The notes: generated by a model from the sequence alone, not told the origin. A stretch of 64,000 bases of DNA from JAJEFO01 sp965209045 (GCA_965209045.1 CBDBPW010000001.1:1240001-1304000); one strand, 5' to 3'; shown: positions 26,034 to 34,845, numbered from the stretch's first letter. Translations and numbers: made by a program.

Positions 26034-27062
26034 GTGGGCGCCGGTGTCGTGGCCCACGATGCCGAGCACGTGCGTCTGGCGACCGTCGTCGTCGATGGCG
26101 CCGCGCATCGTCTTCCCGTCGATCGCGAGCGCGCTGTCCGTCCCGCCGTTGGCCGCGGTCCACGCCCGAAGCGCGTCGTCGAGCTGTCGCGGGTCGACCC
26201 GGACAAGCACGTCGCGGATCACCGTCCGGCTCGGCGGGATGCGGGTCCTGTTCCGGAAGCGCACGCCGAACCGCGCCAGGACCTTGGGGGAGAGGTCGTT
26301 GACCCATTCGCTGATCGCCTTGTAGCCGCGGGCGCCGGACAGCGTCGCCGCAAGGGCGAGGCCGAGGACCGAGGGCAGCGTGTGGCGCCGGCCCGCCGCG
26401 CGCCGTGGGTCGTCGACGTCCTTGAAGAACGCGGGCATGGACGTCATCTGCTCCGTGCTGAGGGTCACCTTGGGAACTCCTTTCTGCAGGTCGGGTTCGA
26501 GATGGGCGTTCCGGAGCCGGGCCCGCGCGTCGCGGCACAGTGGCAGGAGGAACACGCGCTTCGGCTCGGCATGCTCCCGGTAGCCCGTCCCGGCGCGGCC
26601 GAAACCCCGGGTGAGCCCGGCCTCGATCCAGTTGGCGGCGCGGTAGACGGTCCCGTGGAAGCGGGCCGGGTCGACATAGGTCTCCAGCAGCAGGAGCTCG
26701 TGCCCGAAGCGGGCCGGCCAGTCCCTGACGAGGCGGCGCGCGCACAGCGCGAGCGCCCGCGAGCCGAGGTTGCGCGGGCCGCCCGGCAGGATGAGGAAAC
26801 GGGAGTTGTTGCTCACGAGGTGCAGGCGGTGGAACCGCACGCCGCGGTCCCACCCGATCCAGCCGTCGCGCGGGCCGCACTTCAGCGCCGGGGCCGAGAA
26901 GACCGCCAGCGCCAGCCAGCGCTCGTGACGGTGGACGACGTAGCGGACGGTCTCGCCCATCGCCGGCAGCGCGCCGAGGTAATGATGCTCCTGCAGCAGG
27001 CTCCTGAAGCGGGACTCCTCGCCTCCCGCAACCGCGCGGACGGACACCTCCGACAGATCCAT
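26010..27062 (-). CDS. DruA-like (DUF4338) domain fused to ISAs1 transposase N-terminal part
   Basis: A 350-residue frame. Residues 1 to about 185 match the DUF4338/DruA family: LLQEHHYLGALPAMGETVRYVV, ALKCGPRDGWIGW, FHRLHLVSNNSRFLILP, ASRALALCARRL-like and YVDPARFHGTVYRAANWIEAGLTRGF. Residues about 207-350 are the start of an ISAs1 transposase (MPAFFKDVDDPRRAAGRRH, LGLALAATLSGARGYKAISEW, and the first catalytic Asp in ALAIDGKTMRGA). DruA is known from the Druantia defence system, but DUF4338 also occurs with transposases. The frame ends just after an A8 run, where a -1 shift would continue the transposase. Confidence 0.82.
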   Translation of the reverse strand: MDLSEVSVRAVAGGEESRFRSLLQEHHYLGALPAMGETVRYVVHRHERWLALAVFSAPALKCGPRDGWIGWDRGVRFHRLHLVSNNSRFLILPGGPRNLGSRALALCARRLVRDWPARFGHELLLLETYVDPARFHGTVYRAANWIEAGLTRGFGRAGTGYREHAEPKRVFLLPLCRDARARLRNAHLEPDLQKGVPKVTLSTEQMTSMPAFFKDVDDPRRAAGRRHTLPSVLGLALAATLSGARGYKAISEWVNDLSPKVLARFGVRFRNRTRIPPSRTVIRDVLVRVDPRQLDDALRAWTAANGGTDSALAIDGKTMRGAIDDDGRQTHVLGIVGHDTGAHHGKKKSA

Positions 27063-27149
27063 GGCGCCGCTCCCTTCGCCGATTCGTTGCGAATCAGGCG
27101 TAACAGGAAACGGGCCGGGAGTCCAGAAACAGGGTCAATCCATTGGCCG

Positions 27150-27360
27150 GGAACGCGAAACTACGCTGGAACGGATCCGCCCTGCGCCTGGAGGGAAGCC
27201 GGCACTGGTCCGAGAGTGGCAGGGGAATTGCGTGCGGACGTACCGGCGCCTTTGAAAGGTCCGACATTTGCGGCTTTCCTCGCCCGGTTCAGGCGTCGTA
27301 ATCGATGACAGGGCGAACTTGTCGAAGCGTGACGTGCACCTCGCCGTCCCGTCAGGTCAG
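27150..27360 (+). repeat. Diverged intergenic repeat, copy C
   Basis: The segment shares blocks with 31195-31350: GGAATTGCG-GCGGA, GGTCCGA-TTTGC, GGTTCAGGCGTCG and CAGGGCGAACTTGTCGAA-CGTGACG. Its left part resembles copy A around 23281-23330. It directly follows the DruA-ISAs1 gene. No coding capacity is evident. Confidence 0.5.
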
Positions 27361-27414
27361 GTCGGCCCGCACGTCTTCGGGCAACGCAAGATGCCCATGC
27401 CGCTCCATCGCCTC

Positions 27415-27711
27415 CTAAGGCGACGGCAAATGGACATGCAGACACATGCCGCACATCCGGTCCGAAGCCTCCCAAAGGACGACTAGGGCGTCCTGGACCT
27501 CGTCGCCATACCTGACATTGCCCGGCCTCCCGCCAGGCGCCTCCGTCGGTGCCGAACCCCGAAGCAAACGCACCGCGTGCTTGCGATGATGCCCCGTCAC
27601 CGAAACGAATTCGTCCAGGATCCGCGACTTCTCCGAACGCTCCGCCCCTCGGCAGCGCTGGCGCAAGGCCTCAAGCAATTCCCCTCGTGCTGACATGCTC
27701 GGCTTCCTCAT
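27415..27711 (-). pseudogene. Integrase-type transposase, N-terminal fragment
   Basis: From ATG 27711 the minus strand reads MSARGELLEALRQRCRGAERS, then EKSRILDEFVSVTGHHRKHAVRLL and ALVVLWEASDRMCG, the N-terminal helix-turn-helix region of a family of integrase-core transposases (often labelled ISNCY or integrase catalytic domain proteins). Homology stops near 27450 and the frame ends soon after; the whole catalytic core is missing. Confidence 0.65.
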
Positions 27712-27825
27712 TCTCACGCCCCCACGACAATCCGTTTGGGTAACGTTCTTGATGAGGCAGCGAATCCTTCGAAAGTGACGTCTTGAGAGTGGCAACGCGA
27801 CTTGCCATCCAGATTGTCGCGCTTT

Positions 27826-28413
27826 GGAGCGGGATGTCGGCAGGATCATACATGTCCCAGTAGCGGCCCGGAGGCGTGAACGGATGGTGAGGGTCCGGGA
27901 ATGACATTTGCAGGAAGAACGGCTCTTCGCTCGCTGCACGATCGGACAGCCAGGCTTCGGTTCGATCAGCGATCCACGATGTCGAATAGAGCTCTTCAGG
28001 GACTGCCGTCCGCCACGCCTGTGGCGCGTTGATGCGACTGCCCGACAGCGCGTTCTTCGGCCCTGCGAGCTCGTCGAAGTCCGGGCGCTGCCGGCGAGCC
28101 CAAAGCAGGTAGTCGCCGCAGGCACGATCCCCGTGATCTGCAACCACTTCAACATGTTCGAAGCCGTAGAAGTCTCCTCCCGTTCGCTCCGCGAGCGGAC
28201 GTCTCCATTGCGGGGCGACTTCGAGGTCATAGTCGGGCGTGTGCCGGTTGTTCTTGATCGCATCGCGGAGGTGCCGGCTTGGGGCGACGAGGCCCTCGGC
28301 CGGTTCGTACCTGTTCGTGGCAGGAAGACCCGTAAGGCATTGCAAGTGGGACTTGCCAATGAGGCCCGTCCGGTATCCGGCGTCCCGAAGCAGTTCCGCG
28401 AATGTCGTGTGGT
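27826..28413 (-). pseudogene. Duplicate of an internal sulfatase segment (588 bp)
   Basis: This is a nearly exact copy of 18381-18968 in the same orientation; I count three base differences over 588. It encodes the sulfatase from TTFAELLRDAGYRTG to DPADIPL without the N-terminal active-site cysteine or the C-terminal metal site, so it is non-functional. It is flanked by transposase remnants on both sides. Confidence 0.95.
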
Positions 28414-28504
28414 TCCCAAACAGTGATGTCCTGAGACAAAGGACAAGAAGGACCACGAATCCTGCCAAGTTGGTCGCAGACACCTGCTGATCGCGCTGGC
28501 AGGT

Positions 28505-28786
28505 TGAGCAGATTCCGGTTGCATCAAGCAGCACCTTTGGATCAAGTCCTTCTTTGGCGTCTGGGCCAATGCCGCCAAAGGCCAGACCTGGATCGCCGTG
28601 TCGGTCTGCGTGATCGTTGCCATCATCCACAAACGTCTGAGAATCCAGGAGAGCCTTCACACAATCCTGCAGGCTCTGAGTCTCACGAGCTTTGAGAAAA
28701 CTCATTTGAATCAATTGCTTGACATCGCGGAACATCAGAATCAGCCGGACGGCCCCAGCAAGCGGTTGAATCTGTTCGACATTTAA
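28505..28786 (+). pseudogene. IS4-type transposase, C-terminal remnant
   Basis: The plus strand reads CIKQHLWIKSFFGVWANAAK, then GQTWIAVSVCVIVAIIHKRL and FEKTHLNQLL...KRLNLFDI before the stop. This is the standard end of an IS4-family transposase (the IKQHL-IK-FFG and NQLNLF-type ending). The rest of the element is absent and the sulfatase duplicate lies immediately upstream. Confidence 0.75.
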
Positions 28787-28837
28787 TGGGACAGTAGTGA
28801 CGCGACATCAGAAATGACCAGATTAGGAGGATCAAGG

Positions 28838-30778
28838 ATGACGAGATGTATCGCTGTCATCGGCCCGTCAGCAGTTGGCAAGTCCGAACTCATAGACCAG
28901 ATGGCCATGCTCGAAGGAAAGAGACCGCCTGCCGCACCGCCCGTCGACCTGCGTTGTGCGGAGTTTTCCTATCTCGGTGAAAACTGGGTCGCACTGGACT
29001 GCCCAGGATCGCTTGAGTTTGCTCAAATTGCGCTTGACGCCATTCTTTGCGCGGATGCTGTTGTCATCGTTGCATCTCCGGACCCCGAGCAGGCTGTCCT
29101 TGCCGCTCCCTGGATTCGCCTCGCCGAAACCGGAAACGTTCCTCGCTTCTTTTTCGTGAACCGCATTGACGAGTGCCGCCATGACGCGCGCGGCATCATG
29201 TCCGCAATTCAATCCTATTCTACCCGCCCGATCATCCTGAGGCAGGTTCCCATTCGCGATGGTGAACGTGTCGTCGGCGCGGTCGATCTCGTGTCCGACC
29301 GGGCCTGGCGCTATCGGGACGGTGAACCGTCCGAACTCATCGAGGTTCCGGATGACCTTCGGGACAGGCAGGCAGAGGGTCGAGAAGAACTGCTTGAGAG
29401 CCTTTCGGAACATGATGACTGGCTTCTGGAGGAGATCATCGAAGATAGAACGCCTGCGACGGGTGCGGTCTATGGGATCTGCGCCCGGACGCTTGCCGAG
29501 AATCTGACGGTCCCTGCCTTTTTTGGATCCGCAGCGACCGGAAACGGCATCCGCCGATTGATGAAGGCCCTCCGCCACGAAGCTCCCCAGCCCAATGACA
29601 CGCGTTCCCGCCTGAACGACGCTTCTGCTGCCGCGTTCATGAGCCGTACCCGGATGCACGTCGGCAAGCTTGTCTGGCTGCGCAGTTTTGCTGACGAATT
29701 GAGGTCGGGAGCAACGGTCGGCGGAGGCTCGATCGGCGGGCTGGTCGAGCCGGTCGGGGAGAGGCCTGCTGCAAAGGCATCTATCGATGCCGGCGGGGTC
29801 GCGTCGGCCGTGAAGTCGGACCATCTTGATTCTGGATGCCTCTATTCCGAGACCGGCCAGATCGAATCCCCCGAATGGTACAAGGCGTTTCCGGCGCTCT
29901 GGAACCGGACGATTTCAGCGGTGCACGACCGGGATGACGCCAAGCTATCGGAAGCCTTGCACCAGATTGCCGCGGAAGACCTGTCGCTGACCGTGATTCA
30001 TGACCAGGAAAGCGGTCAGGTCGTCCTTGGCTCCCAAGGATCGCAGCATCTTCGGAGAATCCAGCAGACACTGTCCGAAATCTTCGGTGTCGAAACGGAC
30101 ACCGGACCATTCGTTGCCCACTATCGGGAAACGATTACCCAGAAGGCCGACATACATTTCCGTCACAAGAAGCAGTCTGGCGGTGCGGGACAGTTTGCCG
30201 ACGTCAAGCTGACGGTTGGGCCTGCCAAGCGTGGGGACGGTTTCGCCTTTTCGGAGACGATTCACGGTGGGTCGGTCCCTAGGAACTACATTCCCGCAGT
30301 TCAACTGGGCGCCGAAGAGGCCATGGCGCGAGGGCCGCTCGGATTCCCTGTCATTGATGTGCAGGTCAACCTGTACGACGGCCAGCACCATTCCGTCGAT
30401 TCGTCGGACATGGCTTTCAGGATAGCCGGCCGTGGCGGCGTTTCCGAGGGATTGCGCACCGCACATCCGGTATTGCTGGAACCGATTTTCGAAGTCCGGT
30501 TCCGGGCGCCATCTGTCTTTACCGGCGCCCTCAATCCGATGATCTCGTCCATGCGCGGCCAGATTCTCGGATTTGATCGTGAAGCCGATGCAGAGGGCTG
30601 GGATGTTGTTCGTGCACTCATGCCCGGCACATCCCTTGAGGGACTGATCAACAATCTTCGGTCTGCGACCCAAGGTGTTGGCAGGTACGAGGCTGACTTT
30701 GCGCACTTTCAGGAGCTGTACGGTCGCGAAGCCGATGAAATCGTCGAGAGGCGCGCCGAAGAAAATGCACGTCGGTAA
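28838..30778 (+). CDS. EF-G-like translational GTPase paralogue
   Basis: A 646-residue protein with EF-G domain order. The GTPase domain has GPSAVGKS (residues 9-16), the DxxG motif as DCPG, and NRID in place of the usual NKxD. The middle has the domain II/III region, then a domain IV with SGGAGQFADVKL and HGGSVPRNYIPAVQLG, and a C-terminal domain V (VLLEPIFEVRF...GQILGF). I chose ATG 28838 because AGGAGG stands 8 bases before it. It is likely an accessory EF-G-type factor rather than the main FusA, which is longer and normally beside ribosomal protein genes. It stands alone between transposase and LysR remnants. Confidence 0.82.
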   Translation: MTRCIAVIGPSAVGKSELIDQMAMLEGKRPPAAPPVDLRCAEFSYLGENWVALDCPGSLEFAQIALDAILCADAVVIVASPDPEQAVLAAPWIRLAETGNVPRFFFVNRIDECRHDARGIMSAIQSYSTRPIILRQVPIRDGERVVGAVDLVSDRAWRYRDGEPSELIEVPDDLRDRQAEGREELLESLSEHDDWLLEEIIEDRTPATGAVYGICARTLAENLTVPAFFGSAATGNGIRRLMKALRHEAPQPNDTRSRLNDASAAAFMSRTRMHVGKLVWLRSFADELRSGATVGGGSIGGLVEPVGERPAAKASIDAGGVASAVKSDHLDSGCLYSETGQIESPEWYKAFPALWNRTISAVHDRDDAKLSEALHQIAAEDLSLTVIHDQESGQVVLGSQGSQHLRRIQQTLSEIFGVETDTGPFVAHYRETITQKADIHFRHKKQSGGAGQFADVKLTVGPAKRGDGFAFSETIHGGSVPRNYIPAVQLGAEEAMARGPLGFPVIDVQVNLYDGQHHSVDSSDMAFRIAGRGGVSEGLRTAHPVLLEPIFEVRFRAPSVFTGALNPMISSMRGQILGFDREADAEGWDVVRALMPGTSLEGLINNLRSATQGVGRYEADFAHFQELYGREADEIVERRAEENARR

Positions 30779-30888
30779 GACCGGGGCGGCCCGTCGGCCC
30801 CAGGTGGCGAAGACCGTTTCCTATTTCCGTTTTCGCCGCCCGATTCCGCGGAACGGGTCGCAGAAATTGCGGCCTACCCGTGGAACCG

Positions 30889-31061
30889 ACATCACGATGG
30901 TGTTCCGGGCCACGACCGAACCCTGCCCGGAGGACCAGCTTGCGTATCCGGACTTTGATCACTCGCAGTTCCATCGTCCGCTTCGATCGATCGGGCAAAG
31001 CGGCGCGTCTTCAAATCCGGTGGTCGAGCGGTTTCTGGCAAAGTCAATTGAGGTCGGGTAA
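30889..31061 (+). pseudogene. LysR regulator 3' remnant
   Basis: The frame reads FRATTEPCPEDQLAYPDFDHSQ, then FHRPLRSIGQSGASSNPVVERFLAKSIEVG, a diverged copy of the last 55 residues of the LysR protein at 22295-23188 (PRATTEPYLEDRLAFLDFDHPQFHRPL...). The rest of the gene is missing. Homology continues beyond the stop as repeat copy B. Confidence 0.75.
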
Positions 31062-31350
31062 CGGCCGAACATCGCCAGCCCATGCGCAAGGGGAAGTTGG
31101 CTCCGTCACTTGCCAGGATCGGGCGCTCCGAACTGCCCGTAGCGAGAAGGATGCCTAGATGAGAGAATGCCTGGCAAGCGCATGAGGTGAAGTCGGCTCA
31201 ATCCGGCAGAAGGGCAAAGGAATTGCGCGCGGAAGTGCAGAGGTCTCCGAACGGTCCGAATTTCGCTGCGTTCCTCTCCGGGTTCAGGCGTCGATTCCGA
31301 TGTCAGGGCGAACTTGTCGAAACGTGACGCGCATCTCGCATTGCGGCCAG
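31062..31350 (+). repeat. Diverged intergenic repeat, copy B (continuous form)
   Basis: This copy joins in one piece the sequence found after the intact LysR gene (copy A) and the sequence at 27150-27360 (copy C). Its left half shares CGGCCGAAC and TTGCCAGGATCGG with copy A; its right half shares CAGGGCGAACTTGTCGAA with copy C. It ends at the cupin gene. Confidence 0.5.
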
Positions 31351-31356
31351 CCCGGC

Positions 31357-31941
31357 TCAGCCTTGCCGAGGGATGCCCTTTTGCCGACCTTCCGGCGCAT
31401 CGCGCCGGGTGACGCCGTCAATCAACACGAAGGCGATGATGCAAGGCTCGGCCCCGCGGTTCGACCACGCGTGGTTGTTCCCGCGCTGGATCAGCACATC
31501 GCCGGCCTTCAACAGCAGGTCGTCCGTTTCGTCGTCCATTACCATCCAGATCTCGCCCGTGAGCACGATGGCATAATCCAATGAATCGGTCCGATGCATG
31601 AAGGGATGCCGGCCACCGTCAACGACACTGTCGCTGGCGCCCATCTCTCCAAAGGCGGCCTTTCCGTCGAGAGACTTCAGGACGTCAGGATCCTCGGGCA
31701 GGAATTCGACGCAACGAAACGTGCTGCCCATCGGCGGCGGATGCAGGACGAAGTCGCCGGTGCAGGTTTCGGCCGGCCCGCCGTACTCTGCAGGGCTGCC
31801 ACGTTCGATCCAGAAATTCGTCAATCGAACACCTGGCCGACTTGGGCTCTCGAGAAATTGCGTGGCAGTCGCGTCGCTGACGATGACGGCCTTGCCATTC
31901 TCGTCATGGCCGGTCACGATCCGGCGGAATTCTCGTGCCAT
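31357..31941 (-). CDS. Cupin-domain protein
   Basis: A 194-residue protein starting at ATG 31941 (MAREFRRIVTGHDENGKAVI). A single cupin barrel in the C-terminal half shows HRTDSLDYAIVLTGEIWMVMDDE and LKAGDVLIQRGNNHAWSNRG, which supply the metal ligands H, E and H. The N-terminal segment VSDATATQFLESPSRPGVRLTNFW is typical of a group of cupins found near aromatic or sugar catabolic genes. The reaction is unknown. It is transcribed towards repeat copy B. Confidence 0.85.
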   Translation of the reverse strand: MAREFRRIVTGHDENGKAVIVSDATATQFLESPSRPGVRLTNFWIERGSPAEYGGPAETCTGDFVLHPPPMGSTFRCVEFLPEDPDVLKSLDGKAAFGEMGASDSVVDGGRHPFMHRTDSLDYAIVLTGEIWMVMDDETDDLLLKAGDVLIQRGNNHAWSNRGAEPCIIAFVLIDGVTRRDAPEGRQKGIPRQG

Positions 31942-32455
31942 CGGTGGAGTCCTGTTCTTGTTCAACTGGTTGCGCACGGTCCGGATCGGCCGTCTTCCGG
32001 ACTGGACGCCCAAGCCAGCTCAAGGAGAGCGAAGCCGGCGCCGTCTGTGATCAGACCTTTGCGCAAGGGCGCGACGCCCGCAAGACCCAGTTCGAGCGGC
32101 AACTGACTGGTCGGAAGAGCGGTCAGATTGCCTGGGCCGCAGGCAGCGATGCAGAGATCTCTGGAATGGCCGCCAGCACCTGACGTGCCGAAGCTTCCGC
32201 AGGAGAGACGGCAATGGAAGAACGTGAACGGCGGGATGCAGCGGAAAATCATCGCATCGATGGCCGACGTCTGCCTGATTGCCCACCGATCAGGCTCGGC
32301 CGTCTTGCCGATGGCGAAGCCAGCCCAGGCGTTTCTCCGAACCAGGTGTTGCGCGGCTTCGCCCCGTTCTCTGTTGCCAACGCAATCGCGATTGCAATTC
32401 CTTTGGCCGTCTTCGAAACTGTGACTTGGTTGCCGGACTTGACGAGAGCGTCCCG
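31942..32455 (+). other. 514-base stretch without an identified gene
   Basis: Between the cupin and the GlcG-like gene both strands have only short or shifted frames. A minus-strand piece near 32390-32450 reads GNQVTVSKTAKGIAIAIALATENGA, faintly like the nucleotide-binding start of a short-chain dehydrogenase with a destroyed glycine motif. I would treat the segment as decayed DNA. Confidence 0.35.
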
Positions 32456-32944
32456 ATGAAGCTGAAGCAAGCAATTCACCTGGAAAGGGCCGAAAGGATC
32501 GTCGATGTTGCATTGCGACACGGGAGGGAAGAGGGCTTGTTGCCTCTCACGGTGGTCGTGCTCGACGCTGGCGGAAAAGTCGTCGCGTGCAAGTCCGAGG
32601 ACGGGTCAGGCCTCCTGCGCTTCAACATCGCTCATGGCAAGGCTTGGGGGGCGCTGGGCATGGGCATTTCTAGCCGCCGGATCAGCGACCGCTTGTCCAA
32701 GCGGCCAACTTTCCAGAACGCGCTGGCAGCTGCATCCGAAGGACGTTTCATCCCCGTTCCAGGTGGGGTGCTCATCGAGGAACCCGACGGCCATACCATC
32801 GGTGCCGTTGGCATCAGCGGCGACACCTCAGCAAGGGACGAGCATTGCGCCATTGCGGCGGTCTTGGAAGCTGGACTCGTTCCAGAGCCGTCCGAATCTG
32901 ACCCGAATTGGCGAGAGTCCAGCCTGTCGGATCGTTCCGACTGA
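32456..32944 (+). CDS. GlcG/HbpS-like protein (DUF336)
   Basis: A 162-residue protein of the GlcG/HbpS fold. Signatures are PLTVVVLDAGGKVVACKSEDGSGLLRFNIAHGKAWGALGMG and IPVPGGVLIEEPDGHTIGAVGISGDTSARDEHCA. Family members include haem-binding HbpS and proteins encoded beside glycolate and other catabolic genes; the ligand is unknown here. ATG 32456 starts at the family's normal N-terminus; the upstream in-frame extension is not homologous. Confidence 0.87.
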   Translation: MKLKQAIHLERAERIVDVALRHGREEGLLPLTVVVLDAGGKVVACKSEDGSGLLRFNIAHGKAWGALGMGISSRRISDRLSKRPTFQNALAAASEGRFIPVPGGVLIEEPDGHTIGAVGISGDTSARDEHCAIAAVLEAGLVPEPSESDPNWRESSLSDRSD

Positions 32945-33624
32945 TCTGCCGGGCGCCATGCCCCTAACTGGTCCAGGAAGCGTCTTTTCAGAGTCCTCGG
33001 CCGGGCTGCGTCGGCAGGGTCGAGGATGTGCGGGTTCGGCTTGCCAAATCCGTCCGCCAGCAAGGCCAAGACCCGCAGGATTGCGACAGGCATCTGGCCA
33101 GCAGTCGCCTGAACCTGGCAATTTTCGCATTCAAGCCGCACATCCATCGGTGCAAGCAATGCCGCGCGGCCGTCAGTACCGGTCTCCAGCCGTCCTTCGG
33201 TCTGACAGCGAAATCGCCGGGCATCTCGCTGCCAGTGCTCTGCCGAATCGGACGTTCCTGGTCGCCCTGCCGAAACAGGTCAATCTTGGTGGCGAACTGG
33301 TGCAGAGCCTGAGAATGGCGATCGTGTCCTTGAGCGCAGCCACCGGTGAGTTCCCGGTTCTGCCTGCATGCCGGAATCTGATCGAATTCGCATAGGGTCC
33401 AAGTCGGGCCTGGAGCATGACAGCCTCGCCGAATTCTCGTGCCGCGCTCCCTGTGTCCGCCGTCACCCGCATCGCGCCGACTACGTTTGTCTGTCGCTGG
33501 AATGGCACCTTTGCGCAGGCCTGCTTCCCGGCACCTTGCTTTGCGCTGCACATCTTGTCCGGACGTGCTCCAGGAATGGAGCAGACGCAACTTGCATCAG
33601 TTCGCTAGGAAGCAGGCAGGGATC
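32945..33624 (+). other. 680-base stretch without an identified gene
   Basis: No intact gene. A minus-strand frame near 32950-33140 (AILRVLALLADGFGKPNPHI, then PRTLKRRFLDQLG) has coding-like composition, and a second minus frame spans 33173-33553, but they are in different frames, lack a joint start and match nothing I can name. They may be pieces of one decayed gene. Confidence 0.35.
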
Positions 33625-34845
33625 TCATGCGACGTCCTTCTCCCGCACGTCGCTGACAATTTTGCGAAACTCTTCGTCGTTCAGCATGTCCCGTTTTTCG
33701 ATGCCCTTGGACTTGACCCGAGTCAGCACTTCTGTCGCCTGATCGTCGGCCAAGCTTCCCAGCCCCAGCTCTTCCATCTTGTAGGCAATCGAGGCCTTTC
33801 CACTCTTCTTGCCAAGCACCACCTCGCCCGTCCGGCCTGTCAGGGCGGGATGGGTGCCGAACATCACCAGTGGATCGTGCATCACGTATTGGATGCCGAT
33901 CCCGCTTTCACGTATGAAGTTGCCGTGGCCAAGGACGGGCTTGTTGCGGGCGATCGGAACGTTGGATAGCTCGGACAGCATCGAGCCAAGCTCGGGCAGC
34001 TTGTCCAGCTTGTATCCCAGCTCGTACCCGTAGAGCAGGTCCAGTCCGAGGATCAATTCTTCAAGCGCCGCGTTGCCCGTCCGTTCACCCAGCCCGTTGC
34101 CGCAGCTATGCACGCACTCGGCACCTGCCGTCACCGCGGCGAGTTCCGTCGCCACACCCATTCCGAAATCGTTGTGAGTGTGTATCTCGATGGGCAGCCC
34201 GGTCATGCCCTTGACCCAGCGCACCATGTACTTGATCGCCTCGGGCGTGGCGCATCCCATGGTGTCAACGATGCCGATCGCGTCGGGCGGCGATTCAGCC
34301 ATGATCGCGCTGCAGAGGCTTGTCAGATCCTCGGGCCGTGCGCGGGTCGTGTCGTAAGGGAAGTACACCGCGTGCAGCCCCTGTTCGCGGGCGTAGTTGA
34401 TCACGTCGCGGCTCTTCTTGAACACGTCCTCCCAGGTCCAGCCGAACTGGGTGACCAGCTTCGGATAGCCGATCGGCACCTCGATGATGACTCCGTGCGC
34501 GCCGCATTCCAGTGCCATGTCGATGTCGGCCTTGAGCGCGCGGGCAAAGGTGTAGATCCTGGATTTCAGGCCAAGCTTCGAGATCTCCTTGATGGCCTCG
34601 GCATCTTGCGGCGACACCGCTGGCATGCCGGCTTCAATCCGGTCGACGCCTATTTCGTCCATCTTGCTGGCGATGCGGATCTTGTCATCGACGGAGAACA
34701 CGACGCCGGGCGTTTGTTCGCCGTCGCGCAAGGTCGCGTCGTGGATCTCTATCTTTGGCGGGAGATCCAGGCCCTTGCGGACCTCTGGCACGAAATTGTA
34801 GGGACTGACCCACCACTTGCCGTCTTCGAAATGAGTTTCGCGCAT
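33625..34845 (-). CDS. LeuA/homocitrate-synthase-like acyltransferase (HMGL family)
   Basis: A 406-residue TIM-barrel enzyme of the DRE metallolyase family. It has EIHDATLRDGEQTPG (residues about 33-47), the metal site IEIHTHNDFGMG, NGLGERTGNAALEEL, and a lid region rich in GKKSGKASI. It lacks the LeuA regulatory domain, so it is closer in size to homocitrate, citramalate or other acetyl-CoA condensing enzymes. It is divergent from the GntR gene and next to the dioxygenase/TRAP operon, suggesting it condenses acetyl-CoA with a keto-acid of that pathway (inference). Confidence 0.85.
   Translation of the reverse strand: MRETHFEDGKWWVSPYNFVPEVRKGLDLPPKIEIHDATLRDGEQTPGVVFSVDDKIRIASKMDEIGVDRIEAGMPAVSPQDAEAIKEISKLGLKSRIYTFARALKADIDMALECGAHGVIIEVPIGYPKLVTQFGWTWEDVFKKSRDVINYAREQGLHAVYFPYDTTRARPEDLTSLCSAIMAESPPDAIGIVDTMGCATPEAIKYMVRWVKGMTGLPIEIHTHNDFGMGVATELAAVTAGAECVHSCGNGLGERTGNAALEELILGLDLLYGYELGYKLDKLPELGSMLSELSNVPIARNKPVLGHGNFIRESGIGIQYVMHDPLVMFGTHPALTGRTGEVVLGKKSGKASIAYKMEELGLGSLADDQATEVLTRVKSKGIEKRDMLNDEEFRKIVSDVREKDVA

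Larger units (their letters stand above)
23539..27062 (-). mobile_element. ISAs1-type element split by an IS110-type insertion
   Basis: Two halves of one ISAs1 transposase gene on the minus strand, 25540-27062 (5' part) and 23539-23805 (3' part), flank an IS110-type element. Joining the halves restores a normal ISAs1 sequence: ...SLGPEAASPKR then HLLELNRGHWRIEATHH. Coordinates cover coding parts only; the outer inverted repeats of the ISAs1 element were not identified with certainty. Confidence 0.8.

Noticed and set aside
26010..27062. A Druantia defence locus
   Set aside because: Only a DruA-like domain is present, fused to a transposase; the other Druantia genes, including the large helicase DruE, are absent.
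32390..32450. SDR-like glycine motif on the minus strand (TAKGIAIAIALATENGA)
   Set aside because: Only about 25 residues, the TGxxxGxG motif is destroyed, and no downstream catalytic motif follows.
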